DNA of 38,884 nt from JAUVXY01 sp964392345 (GCA_964392345.1 CAYMPQ010000008.1:1-38884), one strand, 5' to 3'; shown: positions 8,493 to 17,387, numbered from the stretch's first letter. The notes: generated by a model from the letters alone, not told the origin. A program made the numbers and translations.

Positions 8493-9170
8493 CTATCTTC
8501 TTGATATGCAATCTTTTTTAGGGCAGAGCTCACAGGCTGTACTGGTTTTATTAATTTTGTCTTTAGGACCAAATCCATATACTCCAGATATAGACATAAA
8601 AGGGATCATTAGCATGCTTTTGTTTAATTTTACTCCAATTTTGTCCCCATCAGCCATATGGAAGATTTCTTTTTGTTCCTCAATTGTCCATTTAAATTGT
8701 CCTGGGGAATAAGTGCATGTTGAGCCCCAGCTGTTTTCTCTGGTTCCTTCTTTTTTTATAAAGGTCCCAACTTTTTCTCCGAGAATATTCAACATTTTTG
8801 TAGCTACAGAATCCATTACAATAGTGGAAAGAGCGTCTCCGTTTTTGCTTGCATTTTTTATAATCTCATCTATCCTGCTGCCAAGGGTAAATATAAAAAT
8901 TACAGCTATTTCAGAACCGGTTAAAATTTTGGAGATGTTAGGACCGTTAAAAATATGACCTGATTTAAAATATACAGAGTTATTTTTAATTTTTTCAATC
9001 TCATAGGTTTCATAAATTGCTTTAGGAGAGATATTTTTTATGCATTCGCTTCTTTTTTCTTCCAGAAGCTTTTCAATCTGCGGGTTAAGCCTTCCACCCA
9101 TAAGATGCTTTAAAAAGTCTTTTCCAATATCTTTTGGCATATCCAGTTTTATATTATCTAAAACGACCAT
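8493..9170 (-). CDS. Stand-alone MetH activation-domain protein (cobalamin reactivation-like)
   Basis: A 225-residue protein resembling the C-terminal activation domain of B12-dependent methionine synthase. The segment TCTYSPGQFKWTIEEQKEIF followed by IGVKLNKSMLMIPFMSISGVYGFG corresponds to the AdoMet-binding RxxxSPGY region of MetH, except that the arginine of that motif is not obvious. The last 15 residues carry Cys in CELCPKKDC. In anaerobes such isolated domains are common near corrinoid methyltransferases, where they are thought to help reactivate the corrinoid. No corrinoid protein is in this window. AGGGGG supports the ATG start. It is convergent with alanine dehydrogenase. Confidence 0.82.
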   Translation of the reverse strand: MVVLDNIKLDMPKDIGKDFLKHLMGGRLNPQIEKLLEEKRSECIKNISPKAIYETYEIEKIKNNSVYFKSGHIFNGPNISKILTGSEIAVIFIFTLGSRIDEIIKNASKNGDALSTIVMDSVATKMLNILGEKVGTFIKKEGTRENSWGSTCTYSPGQFKWTIEEQKEIFHMADGDKIGVKLNKSMLMIPFMSISGVYGFGPKDKINKTSTACELCPKKDCISRR

Positions 9171-9234
9171 GTACTGCCCCCTGTTTTCTAATTTTTTTGA
9201 AAATTTGTATGTTTAGGAATAGATTATAATATAA

Positions 9235-9480
9235 AAAGATAGCAGAAAGAAGGCTTACCTCAATGCCAACTGTGATTATCTAACTTCGTGGCAAATTCTT
9301 ATACTCAGCTTTAATTATATTTTAATAAAGAAAACCGACCTCTCTTTTGACAATATCAGTAATTATGATTACGATATTGATAATGTGCAGCTTGCATGCA
9401 AGCTTTATTGTACAAAGATAGCCGTCAATGCAGTGATTTTAGCACAAATACAATTGGCAGAAACGTTAAGGAGTTTTTAA
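9235..9480 (+). pseudogene. Open frame without start; possible acyl-CoA dehydrogenase C-terminal remnant
   Basis: Between the divergent MetH-activation and thioesterase genes, a stop-to-stop frame runs 82 codons with no plausible start. It contains KAYLNANCDYLTSWQILI and, further on, LACKLYCTKIAVNAVILAQI. Their spacing loosely recalls the C-terminal helical bundle of acyl-CoA dehydrogenases (YL..R..F... then AKLY.SE.A). This is a weak pattern match to AT-rich DNA and could be chance. A thioesterase immediately downstream would fit acyl-CoA context. Confidence 0.18.
9347..9375 (+). promoter_or_regulatory. Candidate promoter for the thioesterase
   Basis: TTGACA at 9347-9352, a 17-base spacer and TACGAT at 9370-9375 (four of six to TATAAT) point toward the thioesterase start about 107 bases downstream. 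The -35 box is perfect but the -10 box is weak. Confidence 0.35.
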
Positions 9481-9481
9481 T

Positions 9482-9904
9482 ATGGAAAAGGATTTACTGG
9501 AAATAATCAGGAAGAACGTAGAAGGGGAGCCTTACGCAAAGCTTTTTGGTATGAAAGTTGTAGAGATGAAGAAGGGCCGCTCTGTAGTTGAGATGAAAGT
9601 TTCAAGCAAGTGTAATAATTTTTTTTCCATAGCTCATGGCGGAGCTATTTTTTCATTGGTAGATGTAGCATTTGGTTCTGCATCTAATTCTTATGGAAAT
9701 GCCGCTGTTGCATTAAGTATGAGTATTAACTACATAAAACCTTCCCTGGCCGGTGACCTACTGAGAGCGGAAGCTGTGGAAATAAGCAGAAGCAGAAGAA
9801 TTGCTACCTACAATATTATTGTCAAAAATGATTCCGGCGGTGTTGTTGCTTCATGCCAGGCGGTTGCCTACATAAAAAAAGACAAGCTTCCATTTTTAAA
9901 ATAA
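9482..9904 (+). CDS. PaaI-type hotdog-fold acyl-CoA thioesterase
   Basis: A 140-residue single hotdog domain. The helix-capping motif AHGGAIFSLVDVAFGSAS carries H52, G53-G54 and D61 as in PaaI and related thioesterases, which hydrolyse acyl- or aryl-CoA esters in the cytoplasm. TAAGGAG lies at the right distance before the ATG. No CoA ligase or ring-degradation gene is nearby, so the substrate is not indicated. The gene appears monocistronic: a gap of 153 bases with two hairpins separates it from the nuclease gene. Confidence 0.9.
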   Translation: MEKDLLEIIRKNVEGEPYAKLFGMKVVEMKKGRSVVEMKVSSKCNNFFSIAHGGAIFSLVDVAFGSASNSYGNAAVALSMSINYIKPSLAGDLLRAEAVEISRSRRIATYNIIVKNDSGGVVASCQAVAYIKKDKLPFLK

Positions 9905-9917
9905 ATATAAAAAATCG

Positions 9918-9939
9918 TAAAGATAAATTAAAATCTTTA
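9918..9939 (+). repeat. Hairpin downstream of the thioesterase
   Basis: A perfect 7-bp inverted repeat TAAAGAT / ATCTTTA with an 8-base AT-only loop lies 13 bases past the stop codon. There is no T-tract, so it is not a classical intrinsic terminator; it may stabilise the 3' end. Confidence 0.35.
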
Positions 9940-10011
9940 GCAGTTGCTGTATAATAAGAAAAGCATAAGAAGAAGTAAGAGAATTCAATAAAATAAATGG
10001 AGAAGAAGGGC

Positions 10012-10035
10012 GCAGGTGTTTTTCACCTAGCCTGC
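10012..10035 (+). repeat. Small alternative-stem region in the leader of the YhaO-like gene
   Basis: AGGTG (10014-10018), a T5 loop and CACCT (10024-10028) form a 5-bp hairpin. An overlapping GCAGG (10012-10016) could instead pair with CCTGC (10031-10035). The two stems are mutually exclusive and end 22 bases before the ATG. Could be incidental. Confidence 0.25.
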
Positions 10036-10057
10036 TTAAAAGAGAAAAAGTACCAGT

Positions 10058-11128
10058 ATGAAAATACTTCATAGCTCAGATTTGCATTTAAGCTCTAAAT
10101 ATCCTGAGAGACTGGAAGCTCTTGAAAAAATTATCCTGGCATCTAAGAAAGAAAATGTCGATTTAGTGGTGATAGCAGGGGATTTTTTTGACAGCAACAG
10201 AGAAGCAGACAAGCTTAGACCTTCTCTTAGGGACAAGCTTTCATCACTTCCGTTTGAGGTTTTAGTGATACCCGGAAATCATGATTACAAGGCATATACT
10301 TCAGACCTCAATTTTGGAAATAATATCAGGGTACTTTTAGGTGAGCCTTTTGAGGAAGTAGAGTTTAAAGATTTAAAAATAATTGCAGTTCCTTACGCAA
10401 ACCAGGATTTTAATGACCTTGTTTTCGACCTTAAAAGAAAAATAAATTCAGGTAAGATTAATATTTTACTAATTCACTGCTCGCTTGATGTGCCTTTCTT
10501 AAAAGAAGGTGGATTTGGTGATGAAGAGAGGCAGCTTTATCTTCCTGTAAATTCAAAAGTACTTGCAGAAATAGGTTTTGATTACATCCTGGCGGGCCAC
10601 TTTCACTCGCAATTTGTTGAGAATAAAATTTCTGACAGCACAGTATTTGTGTACAGCGGGAGCCCTGTTTCAATTACAAGAAAAGAAACCGGAAAAAGAA
10701 GGGTATGCATAATTGATACAGATTTAAAGGATGATAAAAGGGTAAATTCAGTTGCATTGGATACATTTTATTATGATGACTTAAAATTTATTTTTAAGCC
10801 CGGTACGGAGCTTAAAGTGCTTGGTGAGCTGGAAAAAAGTTTAGGTACTTACAATATGCCAAATGTAAATCTGGTTGTAAATTTAGAAGGATTTATATCA
10901 ATCCCAGAGAAGACAATAAATGAAAAGATCAAGAAAATTATTAGTAAATATAAAAAGCATGAGGGCAATATTGAAATAATTGAAAACTACAGGGATGCAA
11001 GAGATGTACTGAGCGATCCATTGTATGGGACATTTAAAAAAAAGCTGGACAAAAAAGAATTGTCAGGCGAGTTTAAAGATAAAATCAATGATGTTGTAGT
11101 GTTCCAATTTTCACAAGCAAGATTTTAA
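10058..11128 (+). CDS. YhaO/SbcD-like metallophosphoesterase (DNA repair nuclease)
   Basis: A 356-residue Mre11/SbcD-type calcineurin-like phosphoesterase. All metal motifs are visible in order: SSDLH (D8, H10), AGDFFD (D42), PGNHD (N74, H75, D76), LIHCSL and AGHFHSQF. In this family the nuclease works with a Rad50/SbcC-type ATPase on DNA ends and hairpins. The partner ATPase starts 8 bases downstream, the arrangement of Bacillus yhaO-yhaN. It is shorter than SbcD proper. The Shine-Dalgarno (AGAGAAAAAG) is weak. Confidence 0.9.
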   Translation: MKILHSSDLHLSSKYPERLEALEKIILASKKENVDLVVIAGDFFDSNREADKLRPSLRDKLSSLPFEVLVIPGNHDYKAYTSDLNFGNNIRVLLGEPFEEVEFKDLKIIAVPYANQDFNDLVFDLKRKINSGKINILLIHCSLDVPFLKEGGFGDEERQLYLPVNSKVLAEIGFDYILAGHFHSQFVENKISDSTVFVYSGSPVSITRKETGKRRVCIIDTDLKDDKRVNSVALDTFYYDDLKFIFKPGTELKVLGELEKSLGTYNMPNVNLVVNLEGFISIPEKTINEKIKKIISKYKKHEGNIEIIENYRDARDVLSDPLYGTFKKKLDKKELSGEFKDKINDVVVFQFSQARF

Positions 11129-11136
11129 AAATTCAA

Positions 11137-13551
11137 ATGAGAATTAACAAAATATTTATCAGAAGGTATGGGCCCTTAAACAATTTAGAACTGCAGCCAG
11201 GGGGTGGCCTCCAGGTAATCTACGGCAGGAATGAGACTGGGAAAACTCTGACTATTGATGCTGTTATAAAAATGCTGCTCAATGGAAAGGTAAAAGATTT
11301 TGAGTACATAGACAGAGTAGATGAGCAGCCGGAAGGGTATATTGTACTTGAGGATGACAAAAAAAATGAAATAAAATTGTCGTCTAAAAAAAGTTTCAGC
11401 GACTATCTTAATATAGATAGTTCGGATCTCAGGAATGTATTTATTATAAGAAATAGTGATTTAGTCATAAAAGAAGAAGGAAACTATTTTAAAAATATTG
11501 TAGACAGATTAACTGGGATGCAGACAGACAGGTTAGATAAAATTCTTATGCTTCTAAAAGATTACGGGAGATTAACTGCTGCAAAAAGCGATGCGTCTTT
11601 ATCCAACAGCAAGGACTACGATAAAGTATCCAGCGTAAGGAATGGTGCTTGTGCCCTAAAAGATAGCATAAGCAATTATATTGATGATGCAAAGGACAGA
11701 AAGTTGGATTTTTTAGAACTTGATCTGTTAAAACTGGACCAGAACATAAAGGATACGAAAAAAAGTATTTATATGCAGGATGCAGCTTTAAAAAAAGAAA
11801 AATATGAGAGATTAAGCAGTACTTTGGACAGGCTGAAAAACATATTGGGAGAATACAGGAAAGTAAAAAAATACAACCAGAAGGAATTTAATAATCTGCT
11901 AAAAATTGAATCAGATCTTAATTCTAAAAAAGATAACATTGCTGAATTAAACAAGAAGCTGGAAGGGATATCTGAAAAAAAGGATGGGCTAAAGGAAAAA
12001 ATAAGCGAAAAACAAAGCGAGATGGCCCCTCTTGAAGGTAAAGCGAAAGAAATAGAAAAGATAAAAAGGGACATTGACCTTTTATCTTCCAGAAAGACTG
12101 AAGAAGTAGAAATTGGCAGCAGGAAACTATACCTTGTTTTGGCTTTTGTTTTTTTATTTCTTGTGCCAGTAAGTTTTACTGCCATATATTTTACTGTTAA
12201 ATATTCAAATATGCACAATGCTGCCGCAGCTTTTATATTCCCTGCGGTATTTTTAATTTTATTTTTTGGTTTTCTTGCGGTATTTTTAATTACTGGCAGA
12301 AAAGGCAAAAATTTTAAAAACAGGGAGTCTTCTTTATTAAATAATTTTCGCAGCCTTGGTTTTTCTGCAGGTAGTATTAGCGAAATACTTGAAAAAGCTG
12401 GAAAGTTTAATGATAAGTTTAAGGTTATTTCAGAGCAAAACAGAAAATTGCTTGAAGATTTAAGATTGCTGGAAAGAAGCGAGGAAGAACTAAATAAAGA
12501 CATAGAGAGAGAAGAAGCCGACAGGCTTGGCCTTGAATATAAAATTAAAAATATATTTGAGGAGTTTGGCATCAAAGATACAGATGAGTTTGAAAAAAAA
12601 TTAGAATTTAGAAATAAACTTGAGTCAGAGATTGCGAGCGGCGTAAAAATTATTATGAGCGAGGAGGATTTAGAAACCAAAGCAGACAGTGACGCGTATG
12701 AAACAGAAGACAGCGAAAGCATTAAAAATATAGTTGAAAACCTTGATAAATATATCAGTAGTTGGGACAAAGAAATTAAAAGTTTAAAACCTGATACAAG
12801 CATTGAATTAGAAGGCGAGGGCGGGAAAGGAATAAAATTTGACAGGTCTGAGTATTATAGCCTGAAAGATAACCTCAGAGTGCTGGAAGATAAAAAAGAG
12901 GAAATAGGCAGAAAACTAAATGAGCATAAAAGCAGTTTAAAAGAATTTGAAAGAAGATTTTTAGAACTTAACCTTAAGAATTTTATAGATGTGGATACTG
13001 ATATTGGGGTAAGCAATCTTGACAGGCTTGGGGAGGTAATGGAAACTGTAAGCTGTTTCTTGGAAGAAGTAGATGAGCGGTACAGAGTTGCAGTAGATTC
13101 TATAAAGATTTTTGAGGAGATAAGGGAAGAAGAAAAAACGAAGATATCAGACTTGTTTGATGAACTTGAAGTGTCTAACTACTTTATGGAAATAACAGGC
13201 GGCAGATACAGGAAAGTGGAGTTTGACGCTAAGAGCCAGACCATAAAAGTTATAAATAGTGATGAGCAGGTTTTAGATGCGGCTAAATTGAGCAAAGGTG
13301 CTTACGACCAGTTGTATATGGCAATAAGGATTGCTCTTTCAGATAAAATATTAAATTCAGAAAAGGGATTTTTTATAATGGATGATGCTTTTATTGCTTC
13401 AGATAAAGAACGTATCAAAACCCAGTTTAAGATACTTAAAAAACTCTGTGAGGCTGGATGGTCAATACTTTATTTTTCTGTTAAAGATGAAATCAAAGAG
13501 TTGGCAGATGAATTTTCCAAAAATAAAGTTATTGTTATGGAAAATATATAA
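11137..13551 (+). CDS. YhaN/SbcC-like AAA ATPase with coiled coil and two central membrane segments
   Basis: An 804-residue SMC/Rad50-like ATPase. Walker A is YGRNETGKT (residues 29-37), the signature-like LSKGAYDQLY is at about 718, and Walker B is FIMDDAF at about 746-752, both ATPase halves flanking long charged coiled coils. Between them, about 331-353 and 363-387, lie two hydrophobic helices, so the zinc-hook apex of Rad50 is replaced by a membrane hairpin as in YhaN proteins. It follows the nuclease gene by 8 bases with no clear Shine-Dalgarno, suggesting translational coupling. Expected role: DNA-end processing complex held at the membrane. Confidence 0.88.
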   Translation: MRINKIFIRRYGPLNNLELQPGGGLQVIYGRNETGKTLTIDAVIKMLLNGKVKDFEYIDRVDEQPEGYIVLEDDKKNEIKLSSKKSFSDYLNIDSSDLRNVFIIRNSDLVIKEEGNYFKNIVDRLTGMQTDRLDKILMLLKDYGRLTAAKSDASLSNSKDYDKVSSVRNGACALKDSISNYIDDAKDRKLDFLELDLLKLDQNIKDTKKSIYMQDAALKKEKYERLSSTLDRLKNILGEYRKVKKYNQKEFNNLLKIESDLNSKKDNIAELNKKLEGISEKKDGLKEKISEKQSEMAPLEGKAKEIEKIKRDIDLLSSRKTEEVEIGSRKLYLVLAFVFLFLVPVSFTAIYFTVKYSNMHNAAAAFIFPAVFLILFFGFLAVFLITGRKGKNFKNRESSLLNNFRSLGFSAGSISEILEKAGKFNDKFKVISEQNRKLLEDLRLLERSEEELNKDIEREEADRLGLEYKIKNIFEEFGIKDTDEFEKKLEFRNKLESEIASGVKIIMSEEDLETKADSDAYETEDSESIKNIVENLDKYISSWDKEIKSLKPDTSIELEGEGGKGIKFDRSEYYSLKDNLRVLEDKKEEIGRKLNEHKSSLKEFERRFLELNLKNFIDVDTDIGVSNLDRLGEVMETVSCFLEEVDERYRVAVDSIKIFEEIREEEKTKISDLFDELEVSNYFMEITGGRYRKVEFDAKSQTIKVINSDEQVLDAAKLSKGAYDQLYMAIRIALSDKILNSEKGFFIMDDAFIASDKERIKTQFKILKKLCEAGWSILYFSVKDEIKELADEFSKNKVIVMENI

Positions 13552-13595
13552 ACTCTCAAGACAAAATATTTAAAAATAAAAGCGACGGTGCATTG

Positions 13596-14354
13596 ATGGT
13601 AAAAAACTTTAACCTGGATCCTGAGTTTTATGACCTGCAGGTAAACTGGCAAGAAAGGTTAAAAAAAGAAAAAAATTTCTTTGTAAAACTAATTAAAGAA
13701 AGAAATATCAAAAAAATACTGGATGTAGGATGCGGAGCAGCTCGCCATGCTCAGATGTTTTCCAGCCTTGCAGATAATATTACAGCCATTGATCCATCCA
13801 GTGGAATGATAGACTATGCCAGAAAAAATGTTATAAAATCAGCCAATGTTACGTTGATGAATGGAGGGTTTGAAGATCTAAACATGTTGCCTGTTGGCGG
13901 GTTCGATCTTGTGGTATCTCTTGGGAACACGCTTCCAATTTTGGGAAGCAGGAAAAAAGTAAAACATGCGCTTAAAAGCGTAAGAAAAAAACTCGGAGAA
14001 AAAGGTGCAGCAGTATTTCAGTTTTTGAATTTTGAACCCCGGATTATGGAAAATAATAGATTTAACAAGCCTAAGATAATTAAAAAAAACGGTAAAGTAT
14101 ATTTTTTTATAAAACATTTTGAGTATGGTAAACTTAAGACCAGACTTGATTTTTTAATAGCAATGTTAAGTAATGACGGGGATGTAGAAGATTTTTACTC
14201 TGATTCTTCTTTGTTGTGTACACTTAGAGTAAATCTTTTTTTAAAGATGGCAAAGAATGCTGGATTTAAAAAAATAGAGCTGGTAAGCCCGGATGGAAAT
14301 GGACTATTTGATAAGAAAAAGCATGTAAGCCTTTATGCTATTTTGCAGAAGTAA
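13596..14354 (+). CDS. Class I SAM-dependent methyltransferase, unknown substrate
   Basis: A 252-residue Rossmann methyltransferase. Motif I is KKILDVGCGAARHAQ, followed by acidic AIDPS, then GFEDLNM and DLVVSLGNTL. I take ATG 13596; TTG 13593 directly before it is also in frame. It starts 44 bases after the ATPase and lies on the same strand, so it may belong to that unit, but nothing shows a functional link. The C-terminal half has many Lys and Phe residues and no recognisable targeting domain. Confidence 0.75.
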   Translation: MVKNFNLDPEFYDLQVNWQERLKKEKNFFVKLIKERNIKKILDVGCGAARHAQMFSSLADNITAIDPSSGMIDYARKNVIKSANVTLMNGGFEDLNMLPVGGFDLVVSLGNTLPILGSRKKVKHALKSVRKKLGEKGAAVFQFLNFEPRIMENNRFNKPKIIKKNGKVYFFIKHFEYGKLKTRLDFLIAMLSNDGDVEDFYSDSSLLCTLRVNLFLKMAKNAGFKKIELVSPDGNGLFDKKKHVSLYAILQK

Positions 14355-14481
14355 ATATTTTAATTTTTATAAAATTTTGCTTGTCACCAGGATGTAATGG
14401 AAATATTTGATAAATATCATAGGTACTGGCAGCACATGCTTGTGGATTGGCAATACTAAAGTAAACAGGGGATATAGCAGC

Positions 14482-14898
14482 ATGAGTGATTTAAAAAGAT
14501 TTGGTGTTTCTATTGAGGAAGATTTATTAAGAAAATTTGATAAATTTATAAAAGAGCATAATTATGGCAACAGGTCAGAAGCTATAAGGGATCTGGTAAG
14601 AAAAGAGCTGGTAAATGAGGAATGGGTAAAAAGCGAGGAAGAAATTGCCGGAGCAATAGTTATGGTGTATAACCACCACAAAAGAGAACTTATGGATAAC
14701 CTGATTGACATCCAGCATAGCTACCAGGAAAATATAATTTCGAGCCAGCATATCCATCTGGATCATAATATGTGCCTGGAAGTAATTATAGTAAAGGGTA
14801 AAATTGGTGAAGTGCATCAGTTAGAATCAAAGCTTAAAGCAGTTAAGGGAGTAAAGCACGCATCTCTTGCCAAATCTACACTTGGCAAGGGAATATGA
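14482..14898 (+). CDS. nikR: Nickel-responsive regulator NikR
   Basis: A 138-residue ribbon-helix-helix plus ACT-like regulator. The N-terminus KRFGVSIEEDLLRKFD is the DNA-binding part. H79, H90, H92 and C98 keep exactly the 11-2-6 spacing of the high-affinity nickel ligands H76, H87, H89 and C95 of E. coli NikR. The start is ATG 14482 (AGGGG upstream); a longer frame from TTG 14407 would add 25 residues that no NikR has. NikR represses nickel uptake when nickel is replete. No nickel transporter is in the window, but the LarA-type enzyme is nickel-dependent, giving the regulator an obvious purpose. Convergent with nth, 9 bases apart. Confidence 0.93.
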   Translation: MSDLKRFGVSIEEDLLRKFDKFIKEHNYGNRSEAIRDLVRKELVNEEWVKSEEEIAGAIVMVYNHHKRELMDNLIDIQHSYQENIISSQHIHLDHNMCLEVIIVKGKIGEVHQLESKLKAVKGVKHASLAKSTLGKGI

Positions 14899-14907
14899 AA
14901 AGGTTGA

Positions 14908-15567
14908 TCAAGCGTTTTCCTGCCCATACATGCAATAGGGAAGAAGCCTGCATATCGGGCACTCAGGTTTTTTTGCGTCACAGATAGTTCTGCCAAGTGC
15001 TATTATTTGATGTGAAAAACGGCTCCAGCTTTCTTCAGGAATTATTTTCATAAGATCAAACTCAATTTTTACAGCATCAGAATTTGTTGTGAGCCCCAGC
15101 CTATTTGAAATTCTCTTTACATGTGTGTCCACTATTATTGCCTGTCTGCCAAACATATTTGCCAGTACTACATTGGCTGTTTTTCTTCCTACTCCATGAA
15201 GAGAAGTCAGGTCTTCAATATTATCTGGAACTTTGCCATTAAATTTACTGACTATATCTTTTGAACAGCTAATAATACTTTTTGTTTTATTTTTGTAAAA
15301 ACCAGTTGATTTTATGTCTTCCTGAAGCTGTGTCGTGCTTGCACAAGCAAAATCTTCCGGAGTTTTGTATTTTTTAAAAAGGCGTGGTGTAACTTTGTTT
15401 ACAAGTTTGTCAGTACTTTGTGCAGAAAGAATTGTAGCCACCAGAAGCTGAAAGGCATTTTTGTGAGTGAGTGAAGTTATGCCGGCATCAGGATATTCTT
15501 CATTTAATATATTTAGTATTTTATTTATATTTTTTACCGCAGGTTTATATATCCCTTTATTTTTCAT
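14908..15567 (-). CDS. nth: Endonuclease III
   Basis: A 219-residue bifunctional DNA glycosylase/AP lyase for oxidised pyrimidines. The helix-hairpin-helix LHGVGRKTANVV carries catalytic K129, D147 sits in IIVDTHVKRISNRLG, and the [4Fe-4S] loop is C196-X6-C203-X2-C206-X5-C212. The K129-D147 spacing of 18 equals K120-D138 of E. coli Nth. Its start is 2 bases after the PolX stop on the same strand, so both base-excision enzymes are surely co-transcribed. Confidence 0.97.
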   Translation of the reverse strand: MKNKGIYKPAVKNINKILNILNEEYPDAGITSLTHKNAFQLLVATILSAQSTDKLVNKVTPRLFKKYKTPEDFACASTTQLQEDIKSTGFYKNKTKSIISCSKDIVSKFNGKVPDNIEDLTSLHGVGRKTANVVLANMFGRQAIIVDTHVKRISNRLGLTTNSDAVKIEFDLMKIIPEESWSRFSHQIIALGRTICDAKKPECPICRLLPYCMYGQENA

Positions 15568-15569
15568 AA

Positions 15570-17387
15570 TTAGTACTTTTTATTTTTTAAATAATTGCTG
15601 ATTTCTTCGGCAGAAAGAGTATTTGGTACATCTCCTTTTTCAAGCCAGCCTTTTCTGGCAGTGTTCACACCAAATTTGTATTCATATAAATTTTCTATGC
15701 TGTGGGCATCAGGATTTATAAAAATTTTTATCCCTCTCTCTTTTGCATACTTGCACATTCTCCAGTCTAGATCCAATCTAAAAGGACTCGCATTTAGTTC
15801 TATATCCACATTATTTTCTGCTGCTGCATTTATTATTTTAATTATATCTACTTTGTAAGGATCCCTGGCCAGAAGCAGTCTTCCTGTGGGATGAGCTATC
15901 ATAGTAGTAAATTTATTCTCAATAGCTTTTACTATCCTGTCTGTCATCTGCTCTTCACTTAAGTTAAAGCTGGAATGAATGGCAGCAATGACAAAATCAA
16001 ATTTAGATAAAACTTCATCGCTATAATCAAGACTGCCATCAAGCAGAATGTCTGATTCAATTCCTTTAAATATTTTAAAGTTTTTGTATTTTTTATTTAA
16101 TTTATCTATTTCTTCAAAATATGCAGCTATATCTTCATCTTTTAATCCTCCAGCGTACGAAGCTGTTTTGCTGTGCTCGCTTATCCCTGCATACTCAAGC
16201 CCCATTTTTTTTAGCTCTTTGCAAACCTGTGCAATGCTCATATTTCCATCGCTCCAGGCTGTGTGAATATGAAACAGTCCTTTTATATCTTTCTCCTCTA
16301 TGAGTCTGGGGAGTGCCTTGTTTTTAGCTGCTTCTATTTCTCCATAGTTTTCCCTGAGCTCAGGAGGTATCCAGTCCATTGAAAAAAAGTTAAAAATATC
16401 TTTTTCGCTTGAGCATTTGACAAGACTGCCATTTCTGAAAAGTCCATATTCATTCATTTTTATATTATCTTTTTTAGCCATGATCCTCATAGCTGTATTG
16501 TGCTCTTTACTTCCTGTAAAGTGGTGAAGTGCGTAAGGGTACTGGCTGTCGCTTACAGTTCTTATATCAACGTTTATTCCTGACTTTAACTTTATACTGG
16601 ATTTTGTTGCACCTTTTGCAATTACTTCTTCTGCCTCAGGAAGGCTGGTAAAGTAATTCATGACTTTATCCGGACTGCCTGTGCTTGCAACAATATCAAT
16701 ATCTTTTACAACTCCCTTTTTCCTGCGGATGCTGCCGGCAAGATTTGACCTTATGACATATTTAAAATTTTTTATTTTATCGTGCACATCTTCTGCTTCT
16801 GTGATAACTTCTGCAAAAAGAAACCTGCCCTTATATTTTTTTACTGCCTCAATACCTCTCAGTATGTTTTCCTGGGATTTCCTGCCAAAATTTGGAAGCT
16901 CTAAAAGCCTGTTTTCAATACATGCATATTCTAACTGGCCAATGTTTGTAATTGCCAGGCTGTCAAAAAGGTACTTTATCTTTTTTGGTCCCAGAGTAGG
17001 AATTTTTAGCATTTCAATAAGTCCCGGAGGAATAGATTTTCTTAAATCCTCATATAACTTAAAGCTTCCTGAGTCAGCGAATTCTTTTATGCGGTCTGCT
17101 ATGTGTGAACCAATGCCCTTTATACCCCTAAGGTCTTCTATCTTTAAATCCTTATCTAAAACAATGTCTGATGTTTCAAGGGCTCTTGCAGCATTCTGGT
17201 AAGCTCTAATTTTAAAAGGGTTTTCGCCTTTTAGTTCTAGCAGTGTCCCAATTTCATTTAAAATTTTAGCTGCTTCTTTTTTATCCATAAAAACTTTAAT
17301 AAAAATTTTAGCACCGTTGTTTTTAGTAACTGTCCACTTTTTAATTTTACCATTTTTTATGTGTATTGGTGTAGTTTTATTAGCCAT
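15570..17387 (-). CDS. polX: DNA polymerase/3'-5' exonuclease PolX (canonical copy)
   Basis: A family-X repair polymerase fused to a PHP phosphoesterase. Helix-hairpin-helix segments (GIKGIGSHIADRI) precede the polymerase palm with AGSIRRKK and the catalytic aspartates D229 and D231 (KDIDIV) and D274 (INVDIRTV), then HHFTGSKEHN. The PHP domain from about 370 has HIHTAWSDG, SEHSK, IHSSF, AHPTG and PDAHS. Most PolX begin at the residue equivalent to M34 here (MDKKEAAKILNEIG, position 17288), so the first 33 residues may be untranslated; the upstream ATG does have TTAGG before it. Partner of nth in base excision. A second, diverged copy lies at 32722-34548. Confidence 0.95.
   Translation of the reverse strand: MANKTTPIHIKNGKIKKWTVTKNNGAKIFIKVFMDKKEAAKILNEIGTLLELKGENPFKIRAYQNAARALETSDIVLDKDLKIEDLRGIKGIGSHIADRIKEFADSGSFKLYEDLRKSIPPGLIEMLKIPTLGPKKIKYLFDSLAITNIGQLEYACIENRLLELPNFGRKSQENILRGIEAVKKYKGRFLFAEVITEAEDVHDKIKNFKYVIRSNLAGSIRRKKGVVKDIDIVASTGSPDKVMNYFTSLPEAEEVIAKGATKSSIKLKSGINVDIRTVSDSQYPYALHHFTGSKEHNTAMRIMAKKDNIKMNEYGLFRNGSLVKCSSEKDIFNFFSMDWIPPELRENYGEIEAAKNKALPRLIEEKDIKGLFHIHTAWSDGNMSIAQVCKELKKMGLEYAGISEHSKTASYAGGLKDEDIAAYFEEIDKLNKKYKNFKIFKGIESDILLDGSLDYSDEVLSKFDFVIAAIHSSFNLSEEQMTDRIVKAIENKFTTMIAHPTGRLLLARDPYKVDIIKIINAAAENNVDIELNASPFRLDLDWRMCKYAKERGIKIFINPDAHSIENLYEYKFGVNTARKGWLEKGDVPNTLSAEEISNYLKNKKY

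Noticed and set aside
8506..8958. Two plus-strand frames opposite the MetH-activation gene
   Set aside because: Antisense to a gene with recognisable MetH motifs and a good Shine-Dalgarno.
9997..10074. A 25-codon frame in the leader of the YhaO-like gene, a possible leader peptide
   Set aside because: No Shine-Dalgarno, no codon bias suggesting attenuation, and it runs into the nuclease start in another frame.
11769..12803. A 344-codon open frame on the minus strand within the YhaN-like gene
   Set aside because: Its Ser/Leu/Phe-rich composition is the antisense of a Lys/Glu-rich coiled coil; the plus strand carries clear ATPase motifs.
14407..14481. A longer NikR starting at TTG 14407
   Set aside because: It adds 25 residues before the ribbon-helix-helix that the family lacks; ATG 14482 with AGGGG fits better.
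16660..17202. A 180-codon plus-strand frame opposite polX
   Set aside because: No family resemblance, no ribosome site, and it lies fully inside the well-supported polX gene.
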